A program made the position numbers and the translations under genes. Of a stretch of DNA of 64,000 nucleotides, positions 12,001 through 24,115 are shown in pieces; position 1 is the stretch's first letter, and every line of letters starts with the position of its first letter. The DNA lies in assembly GCA_029379385.1 (NCBI GenBank), contig CM055612.1, forward strand, positions 20,026,001 to 20,090,000, in the 5' to 3' direction. Below the pieces are notes generated by a model that was given only the letters and a program-made list of their open reading frames with translations, was not told the DNA's origin and did no database searches. Source of the DNA: Quillaja saponaria. Lineage: Eukaryota; Streptophyta; Magnoliopsida; Fabales; Quillajaceae.

Positions 12001-15000
12001 CTGGTAGCTTAGGAGAAGAGACTGCTAGAAAGTATTTGCGAGATATTGTTTCAGGACTACAATATCTACATGCTCATGTAAGGTTTCTATGAGCCCTTTT
12101 CCACTACATATTATTGACTGTTCATCTTTCCAGTAAGGAAAAAAAATATATATATGACCATCTCATGTCTATCTAACTGAGCTTGTAATCATGGTGTTAA
12201 ATGGGTCGTTCTTGTCATAATGCACATAGAGAGATGCTACTTGACTTGCTATATAAATGTTTGCTAGTATCATTTGTTGTTATGCTGATTATTCCTTTCA
12301 TTGGTATTTCTGAATCTATTTTTACCTATTTCAGTTTGATGTATGTCTTTTACTTCCGTAGTCTTCTAATCATATGCTACTGAATTCCTAAGTTTATCTG
12401 AAGTAGTAGCCCTGGTACCCTGGATAAAATTTGCTGGAGTGAAGTTCGTTTAAATATTGATATGAGCAATATTTCTCTATTCAGGTGATACTGTGAATAT
12501 ATTATTGTAAGATTATATGATATTTAACTGTGGTTCCTTCGATATTGTTATCAGATAAAAAGAAATAACAATCTTGTTGGTAAGATGATTTCCAGGCTGA
12601 AACTTTTGTTTTATGTACGTTGCAAGTTTCCCATGTGGCACCCTTTTTAGTTGTTGTCTTTAGCTTTTATGTACTCAAGTCTTCTGTTTAGTCAAGGCAA
12701 TTAAAACTTTATGCTCTCCCTTGTTACTGTAGCTTTTTTAGAATTTTCATATTGGTGTTTTTCCATAGTCCTGTGTGCTCTATAATTTAGTTCAGCTGTG
12801 TACCTAGTTTTTAATATTGTTGAATGGGGCAAAAAAAATTTCTCTTCCATATTGACATAAATACATGAATTTGCTACATATTTTAGACAAGAATGGAGCA
12901 ATTAAGTAGTTCAGTTGATCACCTTTTATGCCCAGCTTTACCTTAGTTAAAGATATGTAAATTTGAGTGGGCTGGGCTGCCAATGATACCTTGGTAACTC
13001 TTTAATCTGTATAATTTTCTATCCAAATGCAGAATATAGTTCACGGAGATATTAAACCAGACAATCTGTTGGTTATGCAAAGTGGTACCTTGAAGATAGG
13101 GGATTTCAGTGTCAGTCAAGTATTTGAGGTAAAATTGCTTCACCCTTAACCTATCATCTTTTACTCGGTTGGTAAGGAAGTTGATCTACTATCTTTTATG
13201 ATGTCCTTTTATCTATATAGACACACACACACTCTTATAATCATCAGGGCTTATGATCTTCTCTTTTCTTAGTCCCTTGTTTGTGTTGGTGCTTATCATG
13301 TTGTATGAAATGACAGCAACAATCACTATTAATTAATGTGTCAATCACAGTTGTCAAATCGAGATTTGAATTGTGAATCGAAATCCTGATTTTGAAGGGA
13401 ATTTGACTTTAAAGCAAGTCATTTGTGTCTTGAGAAAAATGCTTTCTTCCTTTCAAAAGCATTGCTTATTTTCTTTGAAGAATAGCCACCCAACCATTTT
13501 TAGATTAAAAATTTATGTCCTCACTCAAAGTACATCAAGACTGTAGGAAAGGAACTTTAAAAGATCTTTAACTGAAAAATTCTTAGAGTTTTTAACATGT
13601 TAGATTAAATTAAGATTCAATGGATATATTAAGATTTGCTTTTGGTCCAGTAGATTATGAATAGTATGAATTGCATTGAATCATTAGATTTGAATCGTGA
13701 ATCATACAATTCATATTGTAGTTAGATTCGGCCATAAGTTTCGCATAGATTGGTAGATGAATCGAGTCAAATCCTTTGGTGCGAATAACACTGCTATCTT
13801 TGTTTAACCTCTGTTTTTTCGGGAGGACCTTTCGTCCTCCTCCATTGTACTCTCATCTCGTTATAATGTCTTCCTTTTCCATTTAAAAATAAAAAAAATC
13901 CTTGGATATTGTCAAACGATATATTCATATGTATGTCTAAAAGGTGGTGCAATGTGAAAGTTTGTTTAGCCTAGCAAGTGAGGCATGTTCTGTCCTGCAG
14001 TTGACAACTTATTGCAAAAATTCTTAAGTCTAACCTTCCAGATGATCCTTCAGAGCATTGCTTCCATGGGATCATAATTGAGTATGAGCCAGGTGCTCAA
14101 GTGTGAAGCTGTACTAGTTTTCTTAGTAAAGATTTAAATTAAGAATATAGAAACTATTATTTGTGCTATAAATATTTATCATATGTGTATGTATGTATGA
14201 TATCATGAGGGAATGGATTTTATAAGAGGTAAGAGGTGACCCCATCCAATAGATCATAAATGGATGACTGATTAAAGCAAGTGACTTTTAAATGGTGTCT
14301 TAATCTTGACAGTTCATTTTTGGTTTTGTGCTACTCATAAGATCTTCTTGCTTTATATGTTAGAGATACAACCATACCAACATGTACATACAACATTAGT
14401 TCTAAGAACTTCATGGCTGATATTGTCAGAGTTAACAGCTGCAGAATTTGATGTAAAATTATTTTTCCATGTCATATTACTACTATGATTTTCCTGGAGC
14501 TTAGAATTTTGATATTATTTAGCGAGACTAGAGGAGGCTCGACTGATTTGGTTTCGGATGGCCATAAAATCTTGACAAAGGAAGTGTTTAGGTACCTAGA
14601 TTGTTTCTTACAAAGAGATGGAGCAATTGAGCATGATGTTAGCCACAGAACTAAGGTAGGTTGGATGAAGTGGCGAAGTGTCTCAGGAATCACGTGTGCG
14701 ATTCTAAAATCCCGAATAGGTTGAAAGGAAAATTCTATAAGACAGTCGTGAGACCTAGCATGTTATATGATTCCAAATATTGGACAGTTAAGAAACGTCA
14801 CTGAGATTGGTTGAGATGCAAATGTTGAGATAAATGACAAAGATATACAATAAAAGATAGTATATGAAATGAGGAGATATGTAGGAAGGTGGAGGCTGCA
14901 CCTATTAAAGAGAAAATGAGAGATAAATATTGCGGTGGTTTAGACATATCAAACGTAGGCCGGTGGATCGGCAGTTAGGAAAGGTGACTTGTTGCAGGTA

Positions 15001-16286
15001 GACGAAGTAGAGGGATACAAGAATTTCATGGGAAGGAGTAATTGAGAATGAAATGATTACATTGGGTGTCATTAAAAGTGACATATTGGATCAATGCTAA
15101 TAAAAGAAAGTTTTCATATAGCCGTTTCCAACTAGTTTAGGATTTAAGAATTAGTTGAATTGCTCAACATAAATACTAGAATTACTATAATGTCCCCTTG
15201 AAGAATTTTGTACATAGAATGATTGGAATTTAAGATGCTATATGATGTCTATGCTGTGGTTTGTTCTTACGTGATACTACTAAATGTTTATATATTTCTT
15301 GGTTGATGTAACGGTGTTCAACTTCTTTCTGAATTAGGTTGGTTTCCCTGCTTCCCGCTGCCTCCCATCCCCAATTCTTTAGAGGTGTCGTAGTCTATGT
15401 GTGTAAATATATATATATATATATATATATATTGTGTCTTATTCTGTTTAGGTATATACACATTATTGTTATTTAAGATATATCTTTGCCACATAAATGG
15501 TGTGGTCCCATTTGCAGGATGATAATGATGACCTTCGTCGATCGCCCGGAACACCAGTTTTCACAGCACCTGAGTGCTGCTTAGGTTAAATTATCCTTTC
15601 CAGCTTGAATATGCTTTCACTGATTGCTGTATAGGTGGGACTGGACATAGTTTTGATTGTTAGTTCTCTTCTTTTAACAGGTCTTACCTATCATGGCAAA
15701 GCTGCAGATACTTGGGCAGTAGGAGTTACTTTGTACTGTATGGTACAGGGACAATACCCATTTCTTGGAGACACACTTCAGGATACATATGACAAAGTAA
15801 ATAAGTTGCCTGTATTGCATTTTTGTGCGGTGTAACATAGTTAGACTTTGCATTCTTGTTGCAACTTTGCTGTCTTCTTATTACATAGAAAGGTCTTAGC
15901 TTGTCATTTTTTCTTCTTGCAGATAGTCAATAGCTCTCTAATATTCCCGGGTGATATGAACCCACAGCTTAAGAACTTGCTAGAAGGACTTCTTTGCAAA
16001 GGTAATACTATACGTATTTATTCTTTACATGTCATTTCCTGCTTGAGTGGATGGTACTTTTGAATTCTCCTGCGTGCTCTACCCATCTCGACTCCTCTTA
16101 TATCTGTAGTTTTCATGTTGTCAATGAAACATCTTTACAGATCCAACACAGAGGATGACTTTGGATGATGTTTCAGAGCATACTTGGGTTATTGGAGATG
16201 ATGGTCCAATTCCTCAGTACTTGTGTTGGTGCAAACGCAAAAGCCTGAAGAAGGAAGAATCTGATGGGACCAATATATTTACATGA
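9060..16286 (+). CDS. GRIK: GRIK/SnAK-family serine/threonine kinase (SnRK1-activating), 11 coding exons
   Basis: Coding exons: 9060-9344, 10248-10322, 10403-10447, 11133-11207, 11716-11803, 11953-12077, 13033-13128, 15518-15584, 15681-15796, 15923-16001, 16141-16286. All have GT-AG borders and join in phase to 398 aa, the normal family length. The start MGCCSCFGF carries Gly2 and Cys3-Cys4, a possible lipid-anchor motif. Kinase features: glycine loop GAGSYG (113-118), Lys135 in YAIK, Glu160, catalytic HGDIKPDN (Asp237, Asn242), DFS in place of DFG (255-257), and activation segment SPGTPVFTAPE (272-282). HGD and DFS are usual in plant GRIK/SnAK kinases, which are named for binding geminivirus Rep but are host enzymes. 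By family knowledge they phosphorylate the T-loop of SnRK1 in energy signalling. Intron 7 (13129-15517) holds a LINE fragment. No lesion was found. Confidence 0.95.
9734..9873. repeat. 70-bp tandem duplication in kinase intron 1
   Basis: Two adjacent copies of a 70-bp unit beginning TTGCTTATCCAATG lie at about 9734-9803 and 9804-9873. They differ at only a few bases, so the duplication is recent. It sits wholly within intron 1 of the kinase and should not affect the protein. Confidence 0.8.
14490..15110 (+). mobile_element. Non-LTR retrotransposon (LINE) reverse-transcriptase remnant in kinase intron 7
   Basis: The plus strand encodes fragments of the C-terminal part of a LINE polymerase: FRYLDCFLQRDGAIEHDVSH, then a VGWMKWRSVSG motif, then shifted frames reading towards EKMRDKY and RWFRHIK-like words. 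This order matches the 'YLGS-D-DV-HRI-GW-KWR...' block after the RT domain in plant LINE proteins. There is no start codon, and frames are broken near 14722 and later, so it is an old, non-coding insertion. A 24-bp AT microsatellite follows at about 15408. Confidence 0.7.
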
Positions 16287-16959
16287 CCTTACTCTGTAAC
16301 AATTGTTTTAGGTTGCTTTTGTATATGTTCAGTGGGAAACATGAGGTTTTGTTTTTTATTAATATTTTAAAAAAACTTGATGGAGTTTATCACGAAAAAT
16401 ATTAGTCTTGAAGAACAGTTTTCAGAATTCAAGATTTGAATAGAACTACAATAAATCAAACCCCGTTCTTTAAACTGGCAAAAGATCTGGAAACTCAGTG
16501 TAGACTTGGCACTGAATTTGAATTCTTGTTTGGTATTAAATTATTTGATTCAATATTCGGCACAGAATTCAATTTAGTATTTGAAGTAATATATTATATT
16601 AAATATATATTTATATACATTAAAATTTTAATTTTTTACAAAAGCTGTCATTACAAATTTAAATATTCAATTAGTCTACATTTTTTGATTTCAAATAATG
16701 TGTTTAAAACTAACTCTTACTTTTAGGAGGCCCATATTAGACGTCCAGCCCAAAAAAGAGAGGAGGCCCAATTACAGAGACCAGTCAATTTTATTGGTTT
16801 GATCTATGTTTGTCTAGCGCGCCCTCCTATCGTTCTCGGAGTCTCCTCCTATCTTCTTCAACGCTCTCATCGTTTTCGTTAAACCCTATAAGCCCCTGTA
16901 ATCAAACCAGAGAGTCAACCGTCAAACGACGTCATCTTCACGTCGTGCACAGGGGAGAT
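16287..16959 (+). other. Gap between the kinase and TIC110; TIC110 promoter and leader
   Basis: The kinase 3' untranslated region lies at the left. From about 16730 the base composition becomes less AT-rich and pyrimidine-rich, as in a plant leader. The open frame upstream of 16960 begins with TTG at 16810, so ATG at 16960 is the better TIC110 start. No distinct TATA box was identified. Confidence 0.5.
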
Positions 16960-17706
16960 ATGTATCCATCAACACTTATGACTCCTTCTTCTTCTTCACA
17001 TCACCGTTCATTTCTTGGCTCTCCCTTTCTCAACTCCACACCACGCTGTATCACCAAAAACTCGACCTCCACCACACGGCGTCGTTTCAGAGTCTCAGTT
17101 CCGTGTAATTCATTGACCTCAGCTGCTGATCAACCTAGCACATCCTCTGAAGAACTTAGCAATTCGACGACCTCAGCTACTGATAGAGTCTTTGGAAGCA
17201 AGAAGGAGCTCAAAGGAATTGAAGTTCTAGTTGATAAATTATCACCGCCTGTTAGGTTAGCTAGTTCGGCCATTATCATTGCTGGTGCTGTGGCTGCTGG
17301 GTATGGATTGGGGACCCGGTTTGGTGGGAGCCGGAATGCTGCACTGGGTGGGGCGGTGGCACTCGGTGCGGTAGGTAGGGGCTACTACTTATGCCTTGAC
17401 TGCTTGTGCTCCACAAGTTGCCGCAGTGAATTTAATAACCATGTTGCTGGGGTTGACGATCCTGCTGCTGTTAAGAAGGAGGGCATTGAAGGCATTGCAA
17501 AAAAGTTAGTCTGAAAATTTGTACATTGATTAACTTTACTAATTGCAAGTTGTTTTTGAAGATTACTGGTTTAGTTAGTTGCAGATGCGGTATAGTGTTG
17601 TTCAATTATCAATAGGAATTACGAAGTTATCGATTGTCTCACAGCTCTCCCTCAGCTGTGAGATAGAATTCAGTGTGGATTTACATTCTGTCCACATCGA
17701 ATCCTG

Positions 17707-18760
17707 TAAGTGTTTTTGTTTTGATAGAAGAAGAAATTTCATTAAGAAAGGAAGAGTACCGAAGAGGATAAGATGTCCTTTTTTAAACAAAAACTGAAAT
17801 AATAAATAAAAATAGAAAGCTTAAAACAATAATGCTCATCAATCATGCTGCATATTTATTAAAGGATCACCCTTAAAAGCTCTGGAGACAACGAGAAGCA
17901 AAAAAGACAATCTTATACCAGTTGGTACAGAAGACGGCAATCATAGAAAATTATTGTATTACGTTCCAATCAAACTCCCCAAAATCATTGCAAAGAGGCA
18001 CATCTCCACAAACACTTCACCACATTTTCTCTCCAAAAAATGAGATAACGAGTCATCAAAAACTCATGCAAAGAGTCCGAACAAACCCAAGAAATACTGA
18101 AAATGTCAAAAAGTTCACACCAGAGTCCATATAAAAGGACAATAAAGAAAAAGATGCTGATTGGTCTCATAATTTTGTAGACGCATCCCACAAATATCAG
18201 GAGATATAGTCTTGGATGGCCTCCTCATCTGCAACAAATTATTTGCATTGACTTTATTAAGAAGTGTTGTCTAGACAAAAGCCTTAACCTTATATGGAAC
18301 CTTAGCTTTCCAAAGAAAATTATGAAGTGGGAATGAGACAAAATTTGGATCCCAAACAAGAAAACTATAAAAAAAAAAATTACAAGAAAAAGATTCAGGA
18401 GACCAAGTGCACCTATCAGCCATGTTAGGGAAGGGAGTAGGGTAAAGAATGACTAACAAAATACGTAGTAAGATCATAAACTTCTCTTTCATTCAGACCT
18501 CTGAAAAAGGTGAAAATTCTAAGCAACTTCAGTTACCCTCTAAAAAAAAAATTTGAACCAAAATGGAAAGTTGATATTTGATAAAGCCTAGAGAAAGTCA
18601 CAGCAAAAGACTCATTTCTTATCCAAATATCCTCCCTGAAACGAATATGAGAACCACTACCAACTTTGAAATTAAGTAGAGGAGAAAAGAAGGGGGGTAC
18701 CTGGGAGATGAACTTCCAAAGGCTAGCATGAGAAATACTTGAACCAGTTTTGGCATCCCA
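17707..18760 (-). mobile_element. 5'-truncated L1-type LINE in TIC110 intron 1
   Basis: On the minus strand, broken frames read FLWKAKVPYKVKAFVW, then KVNANNLLQMRRP, SPDICG and a following block. This is the zinc-finger region at the end of plant L1 polymerases ('WKSK-P-KV-AF-W ... N-LLQ-RRP'). The lower-coordinate end (about 17707-17760) matches the usual L1 3' end in sense: a TTAATGAAATTTC...TATCAAAA tail. The copy is 5' truncated and not coding. It lies wholly inside intron 1 (17505-18909). Confidence 0.75.
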
Positions 18761-21700
18761 TCCATTCCGATGGGACTAATTCATTTTGTTCTAACTATAA
18801 GTATTGAATCAAAAGAATGGTCTGTTAATATTGTGGTGGCTATTTTCTCTTGCTTTCCTTTCTTTTTGTTCTTCCAACTTCATTTCATTTCTAATGGTAA
18901 ATCTTTCAGATATGGTGTCAGGAAGCAAGATGAGGCATTTATTTCAGAGCTTAGTGAAGTGTACTGCCAGTGAGTGAGATGAAATTCCTACTAAGTTGTT
19001 TTTATGCATTTACCGTTATGTCTTTTTACATGTATGGATTATCATGAATAACATGGGTTATGACGTGGTTTGAAATTACTATAGTTGTGCTTGGGAAGAC
19101 TCCAGAAGAAACATTCATTTTTATCTCTTTTTCACTTCATTCCTCCCGTTTTCACTTACATCAAGCATAGCTTAAACATGTATTTACCCTTTCCATCTCA
19201 TGCTTGCTTTTCTGACTCTTTTGCTGGTAGGTTTGTTTCTTTTGTGCTTCCTCCAGGAAGCCAAGAACTTAAAGGTGATGAGGTTGCTAAGATCATCAAC
19301 TTCAGAAATGCTTTGGGAATTGATGATTCAGATGCAGCTCCAATGCACGTTGAGGTATTCTTAATTTAATTATGTGCATCTAGTAGGAGTTTGAGTATGT
19401 TATAATTTTATCTGAAGTAATTTACACAGTTTGCGGTTCAGTGATTGCTGTCCTTCAGATTGGTAGGAGAGTTTTCAGGCAAAGGCTTGAAACAGGAGAC
19501 CAAGATGGAGACATCGAGCAATGTCGGGTAGGTCAATTGTACTAGTTTAGTAGTTTACCAATGAGTTCGAATTCTTTAGTTTATTTACTTATTTTTTATT
19601 CTTTTAATGTGGAGATTGGGATTTGTTCATTGTTAGTGCATCTCTAGTGCAGGCATTTCAGAAGTTGATTTTCATGTCCAATCTCATCTTTGGAGAAGCA
19701 TCAGGTTTACCTTCTTCCTTGGAAGCATGTTTTTGGAGTCACTGATTCACAGGTACTTCATCATCAATTCTTTAGTACTTGGTGTTTAATTAACTACCAT
19801 CTTTTTGCAGCATGATTCTTCTCAGTCCACTGTTGTTGTCTGAACCAGACGGGGATATAATCTCACATGCTCATGTTGGATACCATTTGTAATCATATTG
19901 TTTCTTAGGTCATTCATTTGACAAGCTGGTGAAATAAATTTTCTTGCTAGGTTGAGGTCGCTCTGTGATAATGCACAGAGGTTGTATGCTTTGAAGCTAA
20001 AATCACTCAGCAGAGGTAATTATATGATGCATCAAGGCCTTTTTAGGTTTTAATGTTAATAAGAAAACATATTTTTTTCCTTCTTTAACCTTTAATCATG
20101 TACTTTGGTAAAAATATTATACCAAAATGTTTCTTCTGATAAAGTTTGTAACAGTATGTTTTATTTCTCGAGTGCTAACTAAGAATTTTCCAGATGTTGA
20201 CGCAGAATTGCTTATAAGGCTTAGAGAGGCACAACATTTGTACCTGACTTTCTGATGAGGTATTCTATTTCCCATTTCTGTACCTTTAATTTTCAACTTG
20301 TCCATGATTGACCTTCTTTCCAGTACCAAGCATTTTTCCATTCTGGTATAACCTACTGCTTATACATTGAAAAGAATGTCTTCTTGTAGCTTGCTAGTAA
20401 CTTGTTTAAGGAGCGGACAAGGAAATTGGTTGAGGAAAATATTTCAGCAGCACTCAGTACACTTAAATCCAGGGCAAGAGCAGTGTAAGATTGCTACTAC
20501 CAGAAATGCCCCTTATAGTCATGTTAATGTTTGCGTCAAATGTGGAAGTGTCTGAGTATATTATTATATAATCTAATATAAAGTTCTGTATTTGGTAAAT
20601 TGGTTGTTTGATGCTTTAATCAGTGATGACATCAGAGGATGTTTATATTCCCAAACATGCTTTCACTTGAACATTGTAATGTGAAGATTTTTTGCTTGCG
20701 ATTGTTTCCTTGAGTCCCCTTCCCCCGATGCGCACAAACATACAAACATAGGCAATATTCTGATTTTGTAGCATTTGACAAACTTATGATTTCCAGCAAA
20801 GGAGTTGCGCCAGTTGTGGAGGAACTTGATAAGATACTGACATTCAGTAATTTGCTTAACACATTAAAGAACCATCCAGACGCAGAGCGCTTTGCCCCTC
20901 GTGTTGGTCGAGTTTCTTTACTAGGTAAGACCATAACAGTCCCCATTGAGCTTCTGATTTTGTAATCATTGGCGTTGTGAGTTCTGGAAACCTAAATTCT
21001 TGAAGATGGTGTTGATGAATCTCTTCTGTGTAGGTGGCAATTATGACACTGACAGAAAGGTAGAAGACTTGAAATTGCTTTATAGAGCATATGTTACAGA
21101 TTCTTTACCTGATGGTCTCATGGAAGATGACAAGGTGAATCAGCAAATTGTTTACTTTTCAAATTTTTGGTCTTTTGTAACTTATCATAGTTCTATTAAT
21201 AAATCTTCCTTACTTCTTTTTTTCCTTTACTTATTTACTATTTATTTTATATGCAATGAGAAACCCTCTTTCTAGATTTTAATGAATAGAACTACATAAA
21301 TAACATACAAGTCTGCAAATATTGTTTCACATTGTGGATAATATGCATAACTCATACCACATTCCCATTATCTGTAGCATGAAATTCCGCAATTAAGGTA
21401 ACTTTGGCATGCACACACCAATGTGCCACAAAACATGACTCATATTGCAAGTTTGCAACAAAGATTGGTTGCTTTGTCACTCCCTGTCCCATGACTAGGA
21501 AAATGTTTCTGTTCCAATATAATCGTGAAAGTTGCTTATTAGTTATTAGTCATGTTCTTCTATTACTCTCATTCAGCCCTTCTTTTTGGGTTCAACACTC
21601 AGTCAGTTTAAGTGTAATGATTCTTATATATTCTTATATCTTATTTATTTTTGGCAGCTTGCGGCACTGAATCAGTAAGGAACATATTCAGGGTAGGAAA

Positions 21701-22741
21701 ACGTGAAGCGGAAGCCATTATCCTTGATGTAACATCAAAGGTATATCGTAAAAGACTTGCTCAGGCTGTTACTGGTGGTGAGTTAGAAATAGCAGATAGC
21801 AAAGCAGAGTTCCTTCAAAATCTCTGTGATGAGTTGCACTTTGATCCACAAAAGGCCAGTGAGACCCATGAAGGTAACTTATTTGAAATTCCTGTCATGT
21901 TTACAACTCGCTTTAAGTGTTTCCAATGCATAGACTGGTGAAGTCCTTATGTTCTTAAGCTTTAGATATTTATTATAATATTGTCAATGATCACTGGTAC
22001 TATTATTCTTGTTATTTGTCCTCCCTCTAGTTACATCTGGGTCTAACAGAAGTTTTATAATGTTTAAGAAATTTACCGGCAAAAGCTTCAACAATGTATG
22101 GCTGATGGAGAGCTGAGTGAGGAGGATGTTGCTGCTTTGTTAAGGTTACGTGTGATGCTTTGTGTATCTCAGCAGACTGTTGAAGCAGCACACTCAGATA
22201 TATGTGGTAGTTTGTTTGAAAAGGTAACCATGTTTCTTTTTCCCTCTGTTGTTTATAGTCATTCGCTTCATTAAGACAAGAGTCCCATTCTAACTAAGAA
22301 TCATTAAAATGATGCCAAGGGTGCAGAACCCATTTACATAAATTTGTAGATACTGCTTCACACTGACTGGGGAAAAGCAAATTTGGATAGAATTGAAAAC
22401 AGCATTAAGAATATCTATGTACTAACACCTTGACAAATCAAAGGATGGGTAATATGTATAATAAAAGAATAGTCCCCACCTATAGTTATGGCAAAATGTA
22501 AGAATTGTCCTGTGAAAACCACTACATAAAGTAGTGCAGAAGAAAGACAGGCGAAATGGATAACTCCAATCTGTTTTCTTGATGCTTCTCCATGTGAGCA
22601 TTGTGTTACTGGTTCCACCAATATATCATACTATTTAAAAGTGCAATCAATGCATGCTCTTGAGGTACTCAATATGTTTTATGTCATTTCTTGTTGTGTT
22701 TATCTTGTATCCACTTGGGCCAAAATTTTAGCGGTGCAACC

Positions 22742-23045
22742 TGTTGGATAATTACGACTCAAGAGCGACTCAAAAAATAAGTTTTAGTTAGGAGAGTTTT
22801 TTAGGGTTTCTTTTGCTTGTAGACTATATGTATAAAGGTAGTTAACTTTAGGGTTTGACAGGTTTTTTAGAGTTTTCCGAGTATGACATATATATTTTCT
22901 CCAAGAACAAAATAGTGTATTTCGATCTCTCTAGTGAGGACATAGACTAGATGGAGCCGAACCTCAATACATCATGTGTTCTTTCTTTTGCTGGTTTTCG
23001 TTTTTCAGTTCTAGATTTAATCCTATTCTCGTTTCTGTTTTAACA
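22742..23045 (+). mobile_element. Candidate solo LTR (copia type) in TIC110 intron 12
   Basis: The block begins TGTTGGATAATTA and ends GTTTTAACA, the TG...CA form of plant copia LTRs. It contains a TATA-like box (TATGTATAAAGG, about 22828) and the R-region pattern 'GAGGACATAGACTAGATGGAGCCGAACC' type, shortened here to GGAGCCGAACCTC near 22951. No internal element or matching second LTR was found, and no 5-bp target duplication is obvious, so the ends are tentative. Confidence 0.5.
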
Positions 23046-23934
23046 TTTCTTGCCCTGAGATTATTAAGTTGTTCATCAGTGGAGCATTTTTCATGAAAAG
23101 TGCATATAACTTCCTGTTACAGGGCATCCAGTTTTTGCTATTGTAAGCATTTCCTCATAGTAGCTGAAATGAATGTTCTGAAGTGATCTCATCACATTAA
23201 AAGCAGACAATACTTTGTCAAGAATTTCTAGAAATAAAATTGCTTTAAATCTGAAACGAGGCTGCCTTAGAACAAAATATTTTGGTCTGGATTTGTTGGG
23301 TTTTTCTTGTTAGACATTATTTCTATGGAAAAGATGGATTATATTAAGAAACACCCTGATTTACTTGCGGAATAAGGAAGGAGGGTCCTCAAGCGAACAT
23401 CTTGACATCTGTTACAGGCAAAGCATATACAGCATGTCTCCAAAGTTCCTCTTAATTTAGATGCTGTTTGTTGGTCATCATTGTATAGTATCCTGTCTGT
23501 ACTTGAAGAGCACTTTTTTAAGTGTATAGGTGTACTTGAATTTGTTGTGGGATCTAGGGTTCCAAAATTATGAGTTGGGAGCGCTGTGATTAAGGTTCGA
23601 AGGTTTAATTTAGGTTTAGGGTTAGGAGAATTGATGCTGGAATTTCTCTTGGGAGTTTTAAATGGCAAGAAAAGAGAAGATAGAGAGAACACAATATTAC
23701 ACTAGCTCAAAGAAGAATTTGTTTGAATGCAAGAGATATATTTAAGCACTCTAAAACCTTCTCCTTATGCAAAAAAGAAGATGAATTTGACTATTATATT
23801 CTACTTGAACTAATTAAGAATCTAAATAATGAAACAACTTAATAACTAAACTTGATAACCAACAAAAATCACCCATGACTCTTAACACCTAATAATATAA
23901 TTTCCTAATTAACTTTGAAAATGAAAGTTTGAAT

Positions 23935-24115
23935 GGGTCTCTTGGATGTCTATTCACCCCTCATTCCACTCCATTGGGTCTCTTGATGATTTCTTAGATA
24001 GTGGAATTGTAATTTGTAGATTTTGCTTTCTTGTCTTGGTGGGGGTGTGCTTGTACCCGCCTTGTGAACAAATATACTGTCCTTTTTTAATAAAATCTTT
24101 ACTTATCAAAAATAG
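23935..24115 (+). mobile_element. LINE 3'-end remnant in TIC110 intron 12
   Basis: The sequence runs through a GGGGGTGTGCTTGTACCCGCC block into TTTTTAATAAAATC...TTATCAAAAA. This is the common 3' tail of plant L1 LINEs: a 'TTTTTAATGAAATTT...TATCAAAA' ending. Only the tail is present. No polymerase residues were found beside it. Confidence 0.45.

Noticed and set aside
9060..16286. Viral origin for the kinase because of its family name
   Set aside because: GRIK is a plant kinase named for binding a geminivirus protein; nothing viral is present.
16810..16959. Open frame extending TIC110 upstream by 50 codons
   Set aside because: It begins with TTG, not ATG, and the family start resembles MxPS at 16960.
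23339..23692. 117-codon minus-strand frame in TIC110 intron 12
   Set aside because: It is Ser/Thr/Pro-rich at the start, but no family was recognised, and no promoter or splice evidence supports a gene inside the intron.
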